NCBI RefSeq assembly: GCF_050947875.1
Contig: NC_134570.1
Coordinates: forward strand, 202,629,750-202,693,749
Length of the DNA stretch: 64,000 nt
Direction: 5' to 3'
Source: Dermacentor variabilis
Taxonomy: Eukaryota; Arthropoda; Arachnida; Ixodida; Ixodidae
This document shows, piece after piece, positions 1-11,900 of the stretch. A program made the position numbers and the translations under genes. The notes under the pieces were generated by a model, which was given only the letters and a program-made list of their open reading frames with translations, was not told the origin of the DNA and made no database searches. Every line of letters starts with the position of its first letter. Position 1 is the first letter of the stretch.

Positions 1-559
1 ACCTTTAGCCTGCCAGTTTTAGGCTGTTTAGCCTAGAAGACCTATGATAAAATCACAATTATTACAAGCAATGTTTTTTGGCCACATGTTAGCTCGCTGC
101 GATAGGGATGTGTACACAATCGCCTACGCTTTAATGCGATGGATCATATGCACGAGGTTTATTTATACTGCTGAACGAAACAAAAAGCATCACGCACAGG
201 ACTCGCCGCCCATCGGCTGAGAACAAAGTTGACGCGTTGGTTCTTTAATGAAAATATATATTGACACGTGTACTCGTTTGTCTTTATCGGGCGACACGTT
301 CCACCGCCTCACAAATGTTATCGCACAGCGCAGGACGCGCCTGCATGTATCGGAAGTTTCTGGAATGTTATCGATGCTTCCATCCGCTGTCTGTAACCGA
401 ACCTTGTGTAATCTGACCGCATGTGTGCACGACGCCAATAATCTAGAACTTTGTGGAAGGCACGCGGGTCCCGTCGATTACTCTGGGACATTCGACGATT
501 GATGTACAAAAGCCGACGCGCTTGACCCGCTGATCAGATTTTCGACGAGAGCACAACGA
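1..559. other. unassigned intronic or flanking sequence
   Basis: No host exon or mobile-element protein was recognised here. Two open frames overlap on opposite strands at about 190-509 but have no family features and no splice support. The stretch lies upstream of the first synthase exon and may belong to a long intron. Part of it could be the decayed LTR of the gypsy element that follows. Confidence 0.4.
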
Positions 560-3500
560 GAGCGGCGAACGCAGTCGCCGCTCTCGTAGTGCTTTAAGTG
601 TTGCCTATTTTGTAGGCACAGGTTCGGCCAATAAAAGCTTGTTTTGCCTTTCACAGTATTGCTACTGTGTTCTTTAACGTCAAGACCACGTGACATCTGG
701 TGGAGGTGCTTTGCGTTCATGTACCGGACGCCCGCACAAAGCCGTGACCCAAGCCCGCACGCGGAAGACAACACCAACGTTGCCAACAACCAGCGAGGTA
801 CCCGCAGGCTGCAAGGACTGCCCCCGGAGCACGGACTTTTGCCCGAGATGACCAGGAAGGTCGCCACCAAGTCCACCCCAATGGCAGCCCCAGCGTCCCC
901 CGTCATGCTGCAGCAGCCCAGGGAGCCTCCGGCGTTCCGCGGCTCAACGTTCGAGGACCCGAGAAGCTGGCTTGAGACTTATGAGAGCGTCGCAACATTT
1001 AACAACTGGAACAGCGACGACAAACTGCGACATGTCTTCTTCGCATTGGAAGAACCGAGAAGCCACCTCAACGACCTGGGAATTCTTCCGAAGCGGCCTT
1101 CTGCAGACATTCGCAAGTGTCGCGTGCTGAGAACGAGCCCAAGCACTATAAGAAACCCGGGTGCAGCTACCTAATGAGAAAACCGCGATCTTCACGGAGC
1201 AAATGGGCCGCTTATTCCGCGACGCCGGCCCTGAAATGCCCGAGGAGAAGAAAGTCCGCCTACTCATGCGTGGTGTGAAGGAGGAACTTTTTGCCGGAAT
1301 GGTACGAAGCCCACCGAAGATCGTCGACAAGTTTCTTCGCGAGGCCACCAGCATCGAGAAGACACTCGAGATGCGAAATTGGCAATTCGACCACCGCACG
1401 AACTCGACAAACTACGTCGAAGTTCAGTCACTGCCCACCGACGATCTACACGAGACTATCCGAGCGGTCGTGCGGGAGGAGCTACAGAAGCTGTTCCCAT
1501 CCTCAGAGCCTCAAGTGGCTTCGATTGCCAACGCCGTACGTGAGCAGCTCCAACAACAACTCAGAGTAGCCCCTGAATCGCCGCAGCCTCAGCCGCAAGC
1601 AATGCGCCGCCGTCGCCCGCCGTCAAGGTCCCCCTCCACGACCACGCTAGGGCCCTGTAAGGCCGCAATTCCGTCGACCACCACCGCCGCCACCAGCACG
1701 CCCACCCGTTGCCCAACGCAGCTACCCCAGGAAGACAGACGTTTGGCGGCTTCCTTACCACCACCCGCTCTGCTTCCACTGCGGAGAAGCGGGTCGCGTC
1801 TACCGAAGATGCCCATACCGCGAGATGGGACTGCGAGGTTTTGCCGTCAACGCAATGCACCCGCAGCAAGGTGAACGCCCTCGCGATATCGCCGACTATC
1901 TCGCCGCTACTCAGTGGAGCTCTTGACAACCGTCGCGTTCGCCATCACCAGGCCGCTACCTGTCGCCGCAGCGCCGACCATACAGTGTCCCAGCACGGGG
2001 CCGGTCAGCGAGCCCATATCCGGAAAACTAAAAGCAGCAACCGATGGAGGTTCGGTTGCTCTTCGTCGAACTGACGAAGATCCTCCGCCGCCGACGAAGA
2101 CACCAAAAAAACTACTTCGACAACGTAACGACATGCCGCCGTCCCGACGAAGTCTGGAAGCAAAGAATACGACAACGAAAACGACCTGACGACGCGACGT
2201 TCCAGCTTTAGTTCAACATGACACAGCCGTGATCCGACGCCAAGACCTAATTGCAACGCAAGACAAAGAACCACCGACCTCGACATGCTTCTCGACGGCC
2301 ATGCAGTTACCGCCTTAGTGGACACAGAGGCCGATTACTCCGTAATCAGTGGACACATCGCCGCCCAGTTGAAGAAAGCTAAAACTGCATGGGAAGGCCC
2401 TCAAACTCGAACCACTGGAGGACACCTCATTAAGCCGACTGGAATCTGCAAGAAAGAATTACCGTTCATGGCCGGACTTACCCTGCCGCCTTCGTTATCC
2501 TCCAACAGTGTTCACGAGACGTCATTCTCGGCATGGACTTCCTGATTCAACACGGCGCAATCATAGACCTGAAGTCAAAACCGATAACGCTGTCGGAAGA
2601 TCAAGCGACACCGCCGGGGAGCTCTCGTAGTCACCACGCCTTGAGTGTGCTCGAAGATCAAGTGAGCATCGCGCCTCGCTCGAGCATTGTTATTTCGGTC
2701 GGCACCGAAACACCCGCTGACGTAGAAGGCGTCATCGAAGGCGACCAACGTCTGCTGCTCGACTGTGAAATTTGCGTCGCTAGAGGGATCGCTCGACTGC
2801 ACGGACGAAACAAGAAAGTGTTGCTGACAAACTTCAGCCAGAAGTTCAAGCACATCAACAAGGGCACGTCGATCGCATACATCGAGGAAATTCTGGAAAC
2901 CAGTAATAAGTTTGTCCTCTCGGATTCTGCCTCATGTACTCCGACTACCGCAGTTCCCGAAATAGACTTCGACCCAAATCCAAGTCTCCCCATGATTAAG
3001 CAACAGCTCAGAAGTTTACTTCGACGATACAAAGAGTGCTTTTCAACGTCATAAAGGATTCTACAAATGGCAGTCGCAAAGCATCGCATAATAACCGAAG
3101 AGTGTGCTCGACCACTCCGCCAGAGCCCTTATCGAGTTTCTACGCGAGAACGTGAGGCTATAAGGCACCAAGTCGACGAAATGCTGCGCGACAACAACAT
3201 CCTGCCGTCAAAGAGCCCGCGGGCATCTCCTGTAGTCTTGGTGAAGAAAAAGGACGGAACCCTACGTTTCTGCGTCGATTATCGTCGTCTGAACAAGATC
3301 ACGAAGCAGGACGTATACACCTTCCCACGAATAGACGACGCATTGGATCGGCTCTGCGACACCGAATAGTTCTCGTTGATGGACCTCAAGTCTGGCTATT
3401 GGCAAATAGAAGTCGACGAGAGAGATCGCGAGAAGACGGCCTTCATCACCCCAGACGGCCTCTACGAGTTCAAGGTTAGGCCATTCGGACTGTGCTCAGT

Positions 3501-3745
3501 GCCTGCAACGTTATAGTGCGTGATGGACACGGTTTTAGCAGTATTGAAGAGGAAGACCAGTCATGTTTACTTGGATGACATCGTCCTCTTCGCCAGAAAT
3601 TTCGACGATCACCTTAGCCGGCTTGCGACAGTACTAGAGGCCATGAAGTCATCAGGGCTCCCTCTGAAGCCGGAAAAATGCCGCTTCGCTTACGATGAGC
3701 TGCTGCTCCTAGGCCACGTAATCAGCAAGTTTGGAATACTTTTAC
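560..3745 (+). mobile_element. Ty3/gypsy LTR retrotransposon 1, broken, 3' half missing
   Basis: An LTR-like tail with an AATAAA signal near 629 ends at about 695. It is followed at 698 by TGGTGGAGGTGC, which looks like a primer binding site because it begins with the TGG that pairs with a tRNA CCA end. Gag starts near 721 and shifts frame near 1150. A knuckle near 1770 reads CFHCGEAGRVYRRC, with arginine where the family has histidine. The protease motif near 2320 reads VDTEADYSV, with E in place of the usual G of DTG. Reverse transcriptase runs from about 3067 to 3740 and is interrupted by a stop at 3367 and another near 3515. The catalytic YLDD lies near 3570. RNase H, integrase and a 3' LTR are not seen. 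The copy is dead. Confidence 0.85.
3067..3741 (+). pseudogene. gypsy reverse transcriptase, stop-interrupted
   Basis: This is the pol segment of element 1. The fingers motif RFCVDYRRLNKIT lies near 3270, LKSGYWQIEVD near 3388, and YLDDIVLF near 3570. In-frame stops at about 3367 and 3515 split it into three pieces. The similarity ends near HVISKFGI at about 3740, before the connection and RNase H regions. In an intact element the enzyme copies the element RNA into DNA; this copy cannot make a full protein. Confidence 0.88.
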
Positions 3746-4185
3746 GTTATAGTGCCCCAGAATACATCTAGCGCTTGCTTGGCTGACGGGCAGCATGCTG
3801 ACCTACATTTTGGGGTACTAGAGAGAATGACAAGAGTTTGCGCTTTCACGAAGTGACACAGCGCTCGCGCATGACGCACTTTCGCGCATGCGCTGTAGCA
3901 ATAGCTGATCGACGCACTACTAAGGACCACGGTCAATGCACTGATCCATGCATGAGATAAATTTTCGGAGGTCCTGGTGTCGAAGGTGTCAGGTATCCGA
4001 CTTCGCTGCCAGCTGCCTAACATGCTCGACATGCTGGAGTGTATCCGCTCCTTGACCTCGATCATCGCGTACGTATACTTCACTGAGGTTCCCGTCAGTG
4101 ACGATTTCACGAATAATTTCACTGTCCGACAAGGCGGATTCACCAGGCTGTAGCTGTGCCCGTATCAATCGACGTCACCGAACCT
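3746..4185. other. unassigned intronic sequence
   Basis: No protein-coding similarity was recognised. The one open frame, on the minus strand, has no motifs. It separates the broken end of gypsy 1 from a second, different gypsy fragment. Confidence 0.35.
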
Positions 4186-4590
4186 TCATATCCGCAGAAA
4201 GAAAGCAGAGAGCGTCTGGATTCTGTTAATCGCTTTCAGGACTCTATCAAGTCAGCCGCGAACGTTGTTCAAGTGCCGATCGACGCCACACAAAATCATC
4301 ACGGAGGAGACAACTAGTTTAATACTGCAGAACCCACAGTAGGTGGCCACGAAGGAGCGCAAAACCATAAAAACGCACGTTGAAAAGCGCGTGAGGATCG
4401 AATGACTCAGCCATCGAAGTGTCCCTTGGTGCCACTAATAGTGTCTGTCATGAAGAGGGACGGTTGCTTATCTAGCTGCGTTGACTACTGAAGGCTTAGC
4501 CAAGTAACCGAGAAACGTGTTTATGGTGGGGGAGAAATGTAAGAACGCCAGTCTACCGTGCATTGAGGATGCATTACCGTTCCCCAGGTG
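4186..4590 (+). pseudogene. second Ty3/gypsy pol fragment (reverse transcriptase start)
   Basis: Read across frames, the stretch shows the usual lead-in to a gypsy reverse transcriptase. HKIITEE lies near 4290, MTQPSKCP near 4400, SCVDY followed by a stop near 4478, RLSQVTEKRVY near 4493, and LPCIEDAL near 4555. This order matches the region between protease and the RT palm. Because gypsy 1 upstream already carries this region, this is a different copy or family. It has frameshifts and stops and no flanking LTR was found. Confidence 0.65.
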
Positions 4591-4594
4591 GTAA

Positions 4595-4680
4595 AATTAA
4601 CCCGAAATCCCCCAGTATGGTATGCCTCATGATCATATCGAACGTTTCGAAAATAAAACATCAGAATTTATTTTAATTAA
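4595..4680 (+). repeat. 3' fragment of a Ruka-like SINE
   Basis: The block around TGCCTCATGATCA followed by an AT-rich end resembles the 3' portion of the SINE seen more completely at 6245 and 26397. The tRNA-like head is missing. The match is by eye and diverged. Confidence 0.5.
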
Positions 4681-4854
4681 CATATTGATGCGCTATCTGG
4701 AATACGGAATTACCTTTACACATCGCATAATGCTTGATGCTTCAGGAGTGGGTTTCAGGAAAGGATATTAACAAACTTATTTAGTAAGAATGACCGATGA
4801 AAAACACGATTCTGGAGGCCTGTGAAATCACGGGGAAGGCGGGAGATGTAAATT

Positions 4855-6030
4855 CAAGACAATGAGCAAAATGAGAATAAGGTAAAAGCGAGAGCCAACG
4901 TTTCGACAGGTGGACTTCTCTTTTTCAAGGAGAAATATTCCCTCCTCGGCACAGTGTATATAGGTAAATGTGAGAAGGGGGTAAGGCAGGTGGGTGAGGC
5001 AATGATCGAGGCTGTGTTAGCTGTGAGGCTGTGAAATTGATGATAATAAGGTTAATTATTGTTAATAAAAGAAACAAAAGAAAGGAAAGAAAGAAAAGGA
5101 AGAAACATAGCGCATAGAACAGGCAGGAACGTTTCAAAGAGAGCGTTATAATCTATTCGCTATGCTAAATTTTAAGCTATATGCGACAACACTTAGTTAT
5201 TTTTCATTGGGTTGCTTAGTGTTTTGTTTTGTTTTATTTTATTTTCTCCCTTTCGTTCGTTTATTAAAACGGAAGTGTTTTATTTTTTATGGCCGGCGTC
5301 CACGCTTCACTTCCTGTAACAGATGTAACGAATGTGACGTCGTCGCCAAAGATTAAAATAGCCGGCTGGTTGCAGCACTGCGAAAGCTACACTAATCCTT
5401 AGCCAATACGAAGGCCGAATGTCCCTCGATATGTGCGAAATTGTAAGTTATAAGCAACAGGACTTAGTTATTTTTCATTTGGTTGCTTAGTATTTTTGCA
5501 TTGTTTTTCTATGCTGTCTTTTTTTCTTTTATTTATATATTTATGCCATTGTGTGCTATTCACACGGCTGTGTGTCAGCCGGTCATCTGTGTGTGTGTGT
5601 TTTTTTTTGTAGGGGGGGGGGGGGGGGGCTAAGGGGCCTGGATGACGGGGGGTTGGGTGAGGATTATCTGCTACAAGCACTATTTTCTTCCGCTACTTTT
5701 CTATCTTTAGGAAAGACGATAGCATACTGATCTCCAGCCGAGCAGATAATTCTTCACCCGCTTCCTCCAAGCCCCTTCCTCGAAAGAACACACTGCTGAT
5801 TACCCACAGCGGTGTAAATAACACACTTTTCTCTTCAATTCTACACCCGCGCCGCTAACACAACCTCCGTCGTTGCCTCGCCCAACAGCCTTACCCCCTC
5901 TTCCCTTTAGAGGAACCCTACCTATATACACTGCCTCGAGGAGGGCATATGTCACCTTGAAAAAGACAGGTCTTCTTGTCAAAATGGTGGCTCCCACTTT
6001 TAGCTTGTTCTCGCTTTGTTCCTTCGCAAC
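4855..6030. mobile_element. foldback element with long inverted arms
   Basis: The left arm (about 4855-4990) and the right arm (about 5885-6030) are inverted copies. Shared blocks include CTTTTTCAAGG, CCCTCCTCG, CAGTGTATATAGGTA and GGGGGTAAGGC. The centre is AT-rich and holds a direct repeat of about 75 bp (5160-5235 and 5432-5508) and a run of 17 G at 5612-5628. No transposase frame is visible, so this looks non-autonomous. Target-site duplications were not resolved. Confidence 0.6.
5160..5508 (+). repeat. direct repeat pair inside the foldback element
   Basis: Positions 5160-5235 and 5432-5508 share a core, TTAGTTATTTTTCATT, followed by GGTTGCTTAGT, with further matches on both sides. They are in the same orientation, about 270 bp apart, and suggest an internal duplication. 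Confidence 0.6.
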
Positions 6031-6244
6031 GCCTGACACCCTTCTTCAATTGACAGCGCTTGCCTTCGGGTCATGTTGTGCACAAGTCTGCATTTGTACG
6101 ACTAATGAGCGCAATACGTATGTAATAAACGTGCTTAGTTTACTTCGACAATATCAGTGTGAGTTTTTAGTGTTTGAGGAGCAGATAAGGTGCCTATCTG
6201 GAGATTTAGAAGCCAAGAAATGCGCCTCTCATAAGGTAATTAAT

Positions 6245-6465
6245 GCCAGCGTTGGGCTGCTAAGCACGAGGTTGCGGGATCGAATGCTGACGACGGCGGC
6301 CGCATTTCGATGGCGGTGAAATGTGAAAGCACCCTGCACTTAGATTTCAATGCACGTTAAGGAACCTCAGCTGGTCGAAATTTACGAAGTCTACCACTAG
6401 GACGTTCCTCGTAATCAGTAAGTTGTTTTGGCACGTAAAACCACATAATTGATTTAATTAATGAC
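6245..6465 (+). repeat. Ruka-like tRNA-derived SINE, 5'-truncated
   Basis: The copy begins inside the tRNA-like head (GTTGGGCTGCTAAGCACGAG) and continues with a B-box-like GGGATCGAATGC. The body contains GGCCGCATTTCGATGG and the end is TTGGCACGTAAAACCACATAATT. The same order is seen in reverse at 26397-26633. Ruka is the name I recall for a SINE of ixodid ticks; I could not check the assignment. Confidence 0.75.
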
Positions 6466-7376
6466 AGTGAAATGTAATTTTGGTTGCGAAAAAATCTTTT
6501 ATTCACTACTTAGTGAGTTAACTAAGGAAATTGTCGGCAGTGAAGCCGACGAAAGCAGCGTCGTTGTAAATGTAAATTTCCTCGCAGCCTATAACAAGAA
6601 TGCCTTAGAACAATATTGAGATTTGTGCGTTTCTTATAAAAAATTATTGGGAACTCACAATTTGTGTCGAGGTTGACACGCCTCACAAGTAAAAACATAG
6701 GCTTAGTGTAAAGCACAAAATTGGGCACGGTGCTGCGAGAGCTGTGACAGATCGTCCGAATGCCGGAGGTCCTCACACTGATCGTTGTAAACGTCCCGAC
6801 AGCAATTACCATTGACATCGGCAATTTATATTTTATTGGTGGAGAGCAGGCACTAGGAGCAGAGATGCCAGCTCCATCGATTATCTTTCTCCCTATCCTT
6901 TTCCACCATCTTTGTTTCCCTTCTCCTGCCTTCCTCACAATGCTGACCAATGTTCAGCTGTCGGCCGGGCGCTCGACACTTACGGCGCTGTCACCAGGTT
7001 TACCTGTTCTCAATGTGGTTCTTAGCTAGTGCGCTAAGAAGACTCCGTCAACAAAATAACAGCCTACGCAAGCATTACCCTCTCATTAACGGAATAAAAC
7101 ACTTCAACTACGGAAAACGACCGCTTGTCAACAAAATTTGAGGATATGAAATTTCGCTCTTTTTGCACGGACGCTTGCTACACATTAGCCTTACTTCGTG
7201 TGGTGAGTGACAAACTTATTCCTCCAGGATGACTTGCTTGATGGGGCACTTAGCTTCAACAGTTAGACGTGTGTGTCGTGCATGAATTTGGGCAGTCATA
7301 TGTGCTTGCCAAGTTACAGCATTGCGCTCTCTGAAATACATGGAACCCTGTTTGTCCATGTTCGAATGAATCTTCC
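6466..7376. other. unassigned sequence
   Basis: Open frames at 6522-6950 (minus) and 6760-7029 (plus) overlap and show no recognised domain. No splice-bounded exon with synthase similarity was found. Confidence 0.35.
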
Positions 7377-7690
7377 ATGCCGAATCGGCTGTGCGCCGGT
7401 GTATGAATCCTGCCGGGTTCTTGCGAAGCGCAAAGATAAAGACGTACGAGAGGTCATTGAAGCTCAGGCTATCTGGCAGAATAGAGACACGTGTGTTAGT
7501 ACCCCTTCAATCGACCTGCTAGATAAAGAGACGGCTTTTTTGAATGGGTAAGATTTAGATAAGGTGGCGCCACTGTGAATGGGTTATATAGGTGTATTTC
7601 CTGAAAATGAAGTTGTTGAAGTTAGCGCATTGTGTTGTCGTCTCCCTTCCGTCCTTGTTTGCTGGCGCTAAATATGCTTTCAATTTACCA
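7377..7690 (+). mobile_element. Penelope-like element, C-terminal and 3' fragment
   Basis: The frame at 7273-7551 ends with REVIEAQAIWQNRDTCVSTP and then a conserved-looking tail, LLDKETAFL. This resembles the end of tick Penelope-like proteins just after the GIY-YIG endonuclease (RE-II-EA, then CVS-PS). The following 3' region, with AAGTTGTTGAAGTTAGCGCA, looks like the element's untranslated tail. The polymerase and endonuclease core are absent. Confidence 0.6.
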
Positions 7691-8724
7691 ACACGCCCAA
7701 CAAATGGCAATGCTACGATTCGGATCATTGGCGCCTTTCCTCGATCGATTATGGCTTTAACTAGCCCCTCTCTTATCTTTTACCAAACCACTGAAGGCAA
7801 GCGACGTAGTTGAAGGAGCGTGGTTTTTTTAAGCAATGATGCCCTCAGGGGCATGACGCTTCAGTGGTAATTACCAACTGGGGAACGGAATTTATAGCCA
7901 GGCTGTTCGACCCAGTATTCGGACTCAACCGTGTTACTCACAGGCACACTGCTGCGCACTTTCTGCAACACAATAGATGGAGGAAGCCCCTTAGTATTAT
8001 ATAACTTGGCTATGCTTTGTCTGTAGATTGATGTGCACTTGAAAAACTGAGGCCAGGTTATGCTATGCATAACTTTGGATACAACTCAGCTCAACAAGCC
8101 ACAACACGGATCGGACCGTCCTGTCGTCGCTCCGGAAGCAAAGTGACTATTATGTTCGTTGCAATGTTGCTGCACGAGTACACCGACGCCGATACGCGTT
8201 CCAATTATTTCAGGCAGAGTGTTATAGAAACTAGATATCTTGCGCGAGTACGAATAGTGCAACTGAAGACGCTATAATGTTCTTGAATCATCCGTTTTTT
8301 GCAAGCTAGGCAAAAAAGAAGCCTTCGAGTACTATCTACCCTCGAGGACACCGCCAAAAGTTGTTCAGGTTGTACTTTAGGCACTACAAATTTCTCAGAT
8401 GCCTAAGCAACACCAGCCAGGTAGTCCCCGATATCCCTTATCACTCGAAGCATAAAAAACATTGACTTACTACTTTTAAGAGGCCTGGCCGTCTGCACTT
8501 GGTGGTTTTTCTATGCACCTGGTGTTGAAAAGAAGTGCTTACCATGATGTACAGTGACACAAGGAGCCCGTAACATCCGTAATACGAGGTTAGCCGATAG
8601 TGCGAAAATCTGCACAGCTGTCTCCAGGGAGGAATTCAATGTGGCGTAGAAAAGTTGTCAAGATATCAGGAGCAACGGTGTTTTATTGGAACATTCGATG
8701 CATTCTTTGGTTCGCTTTTTTTAG
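7691..8724. other. intron sequence upstream of the first visible synthase exon
   Basis: No gene or transposon protein was recognised. The stretch ends in TTCGCTTTTTTTAG at 8724, a good pyrimidine tract and acceptor for the exon that follows. The preceding exon, expected to carry the GHSxG serine motif of the transferase, was not found anywhere upstream in this window. Confidence 0.5.
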
Positions 8725-8954
8725 GTCTAACGTGGGAGGAGGCGGCACAGCGCTGCCCAGAAGGCGTGGAGCCTGCCTGCCACAACTCAGAGAATTCTGT
8801 TACCGTGTCTGGACAAGCCGGCGCTGTTTCGGACTTCATAGAAAAGCTTAGGGCTGAAGATGTTTTTGCGCGAATGGTGAACAGTGGAAACGTGGCCTTC
8901 CACAGCAAACGCGTGCGCGTCGTCGGACCTGCCCTTCTAGAGGCGCTGAAAAAG
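8725..8954 (+). CDS. FASN: FASN exon a: end of malonyl/acetyl transferase domain
   Basis: The exon begins after TTTTTTTAG with two bases that complete a glycine codon, then [20 protein letters not shown]. This is the start of the ferredoxin-like subdomain of the animal acyltransferase. [10 protein letters not shown] and VAFHS follow. The histidine of VAFHS matches the second catalytic residue of the Ser-His pair. The serine partner (GHSxG) belongs to the preceding exon, outside the window. The exon ends at LKK, followed by the donor GTGAAT at 8955. It has 230 bp, starts in phase 1 and ends in phase 0. The domain loads acetyl and malonyl groups onto the carrier protein. Confidence 0.95.
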
Positions 8955-11900
8955 GTGAATCCATCTGAAATGGCATAATTCTCCTTTCCCAACACTGGTT
9001 TCACTATTCTTTCCCCGTGTTCTTTCCTACGTGCTGCCCAGCAATATCAGCCCATTGTATAGGTTTGCCAGTCGATCGCGCGCAATTTTTCAGCCATTCT
9101 TGTTGTTTTCAATCTTTTTTTTTTTGTAGTTGTTGGACACGGTTCTGCTGCTTTCGTCTGCGCATGCTGTGTGTAATTGGTACATGAGACCTTGGTTGTG
9201 CGCCTCGACATTTGCTGTCTTTCGTATTTCGCCACTTTTTGGCAAATGAATTTCGTGCAAAAGAAAGACAACCAGCCAGTTCTACTGCTTTCCTTATTTT
9301 CTTTCTTTAGCTTTTAGTTATAGGACATAACATTAAACCACTATAGATTCGTTTCATTCAGTTGAACTTTTTTATATAATTATTGATTTGTGCATTTCAC
9401 TCGCCTGTTTTTGTCGACAGCTTCAACAAGACAAGTAACGCAGCGTTTTGAGTATGTTGGTGTGACATAATGAGGCTCATAGAGCACGAAAAGACGGTGA
9501 CATAGAAAGACGCGGTACACAAAGGCGACGACTTACAAGAGTATTTATTATGAGTAAGAGAACGACGTATAGAAGCAACATCATGAATCGTCACAAGTGC
9601 GCAGTTTGCAAGGTTACTTAACTTTACGCAGATAGGATAACTATTTCAACGAAAAAACGATTGATGGTTCTGAAACGCAGTTATCCGATACCCTATCAAT
9701 CATTTAGGCTTCGATAATCTCGCGAGTTAACTGACGCCTGCTGCTGCCAACAATGTAGCAGGCTTGGTATACTGGAAAGCGCGTGGTACGCTGATCATCA
9801 GTTGCACTGACACCGGAATGCCTACAGTGTCTGCAGTGCGCATCGAGAAACCCACCCCGCTTTTTCTTGGCGTCATAGCAGTGTTTCTTTGAACGCTTGT
9901 TGAGGCATCTTCCACTTTGTTCCACATAATACCTACCACATGCTCATGGGAGGTTGTACACTACTGCCTCAGCACAATCAACGAACTGCTTTTGGTGCTT
10001 CTTTTTTGCAAATTGGCTTTTGAGGTAGGTCAGGACAGGTTTGTCTGCACAGACATTTCAATTCTGTTGGAGCTGAAAACACTACTTCGACATTTGCACG
10101 TTTTACTGTTTTTCTTAATTGGTGCTCTAAGCCATGGATGTACGGGATGACCACAACTTTCCTGAAATCGGCTGGAGTAAGGCTGGCGGACGCCTTTCTA
10201 GACAAATTTGAATTCAAGAGACCCTCTGCAACGCTAACAAGTACATGTGTGGGATAACTCGCCAGCGAAAACGGAGGATCTCGGACCCTATAACGTAAAA
10301 TTATTCCAATATGTTATTATTCCGAACTCCTAACGCCAAACTTGCGTAACTGACGATGCGAGCATCAGGTGGTGACCCGCGGCGTTGTCTGAGCAGCCGA
10401 ATCAAACGCTCCCCTCATTTATGGGGGGTCACTTTTGTTTTCTTTGAAAACGAATATCATTTCCAACATTCAGGGGTTTTTCTTATCTAATTTGGTGGCA
10501 AAAGGCGACGAGCACGCTCAAGTGGAGAGGCATTCGATGGGGCCGAGCCAGCGCACTGAAAATAGATAACCGGATGAAGAGGGAACTGCCGGCTTCTGAG
10601 ATTGGTCCGCTTTCTCATACTTAGCTTGCGGTGGCTTGACTGAAATGGCGGCGCCGTGCAACGGACGCTGAGAAATTTCGAAAAAACGGTTCCTCAGCAA
10701 GGAAGAGTTGACAGAGCTGTGTCGTCTGCGCGACGAAAGTGCTCGATCACGTTATACTGCTGCGCTTAAATGTTTGTATACGAAGATAAACCCATGCTTT
10801 CCGGCAAGTGCGAGTAGCCAGTGCCTGAACGATCGGCGGCAACCATATTCTAATCCTTTCGGAACGGGTCAGTTTCTGGCTGTTCAAAGAGAATAACAGT
10901 TTTGTTCGGCATACTAATGCATCTTTATGGCATACACGTCACTTTGACGCAGTGAGTTCACGCGGTTTTGTGGCGTCTGGTGACAGACAAGTTAAGTCGG
11001 TGAATCCTGATCCCTTTTGACCAATAACCAAAGGCTAATGGCGAAACAATATGTAATCATAAATAATTATTTTTTTTGTTCGCTTGAATCATGCATAATT
11101 AGTGTGTAGACGTCATGTCAGATTGGCAGATAGTGCTCTTTTCGTTACGTCACACGACAAACAGGCGAAGGGGGAGTTGCCCAAAAAATATTTTTACCTA
11201 TTGCGGAGGGCTGATTGCAAAATTGTAATAGAAAAGTATGGATTAGCTTTATGGTATAGCAGCCATCTGATCGTTAAAGTTTAACGTCATCTGCTCAGGA
11301 CTTCATTTACATAAGGCATTGGACAGGCATGCCCTTGCAATTCCCCTCTTGAGCAATATTGAGTGCGCCGAGTGATATGGGAGGAGTGGCTTGTTGGTAC
11401 GAGTCTAGGGCTTTTATCAGATATATTCATGATATCAGACAAACCTGGTTTCTGGAGACAAAGCAGGCCTGGCTTACCTGAAAAGCCAATTTGTAAAAGG
11501 AAGCATCAAAACAAGTTCGTTGATTGTGCTAAGGCAGTTGTGTGCAACCCGCCATTAACAGGTGGTAAGTATTATGTGGAACAAAGCGGAAGATGCCTCA
11601 ACGAGCCTTTAAAGGATCACATATGTAACATCAAGAAAAGCGGGGAGGGTTCCTCGATGCGCACTGCAGCCACTGTAGGCATTCCGATGTCAGTGCAACG
11701 GATGATCAACGCACCACACACTTTCCAGTACACGAAGACTGCTTCATTGTGGCATCATCAGGCGTCAGTTAACCCGTGAAATTATCGAAGCCGAAATGAT
11801 TGATATGTTAGCAGATAACTGCGTTTCAAAACCAATCAATCGCCCTATGGTATCAAGAGTTATCCTACCAGCGTAAAGATAGGTGAGCCTTTCCAACTGC

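Noticed and set aside
190..509. Three overlapping frames on both strands
   Set aside because: They mirror one another, have no domain and no splice support.
1..8724. Search for the preceding synthase exon with the GHSxG serine motif
   Set aside because: No splice-bounded frame with that motif or its neighbours was seen, so the exon is taken to lie before the window.
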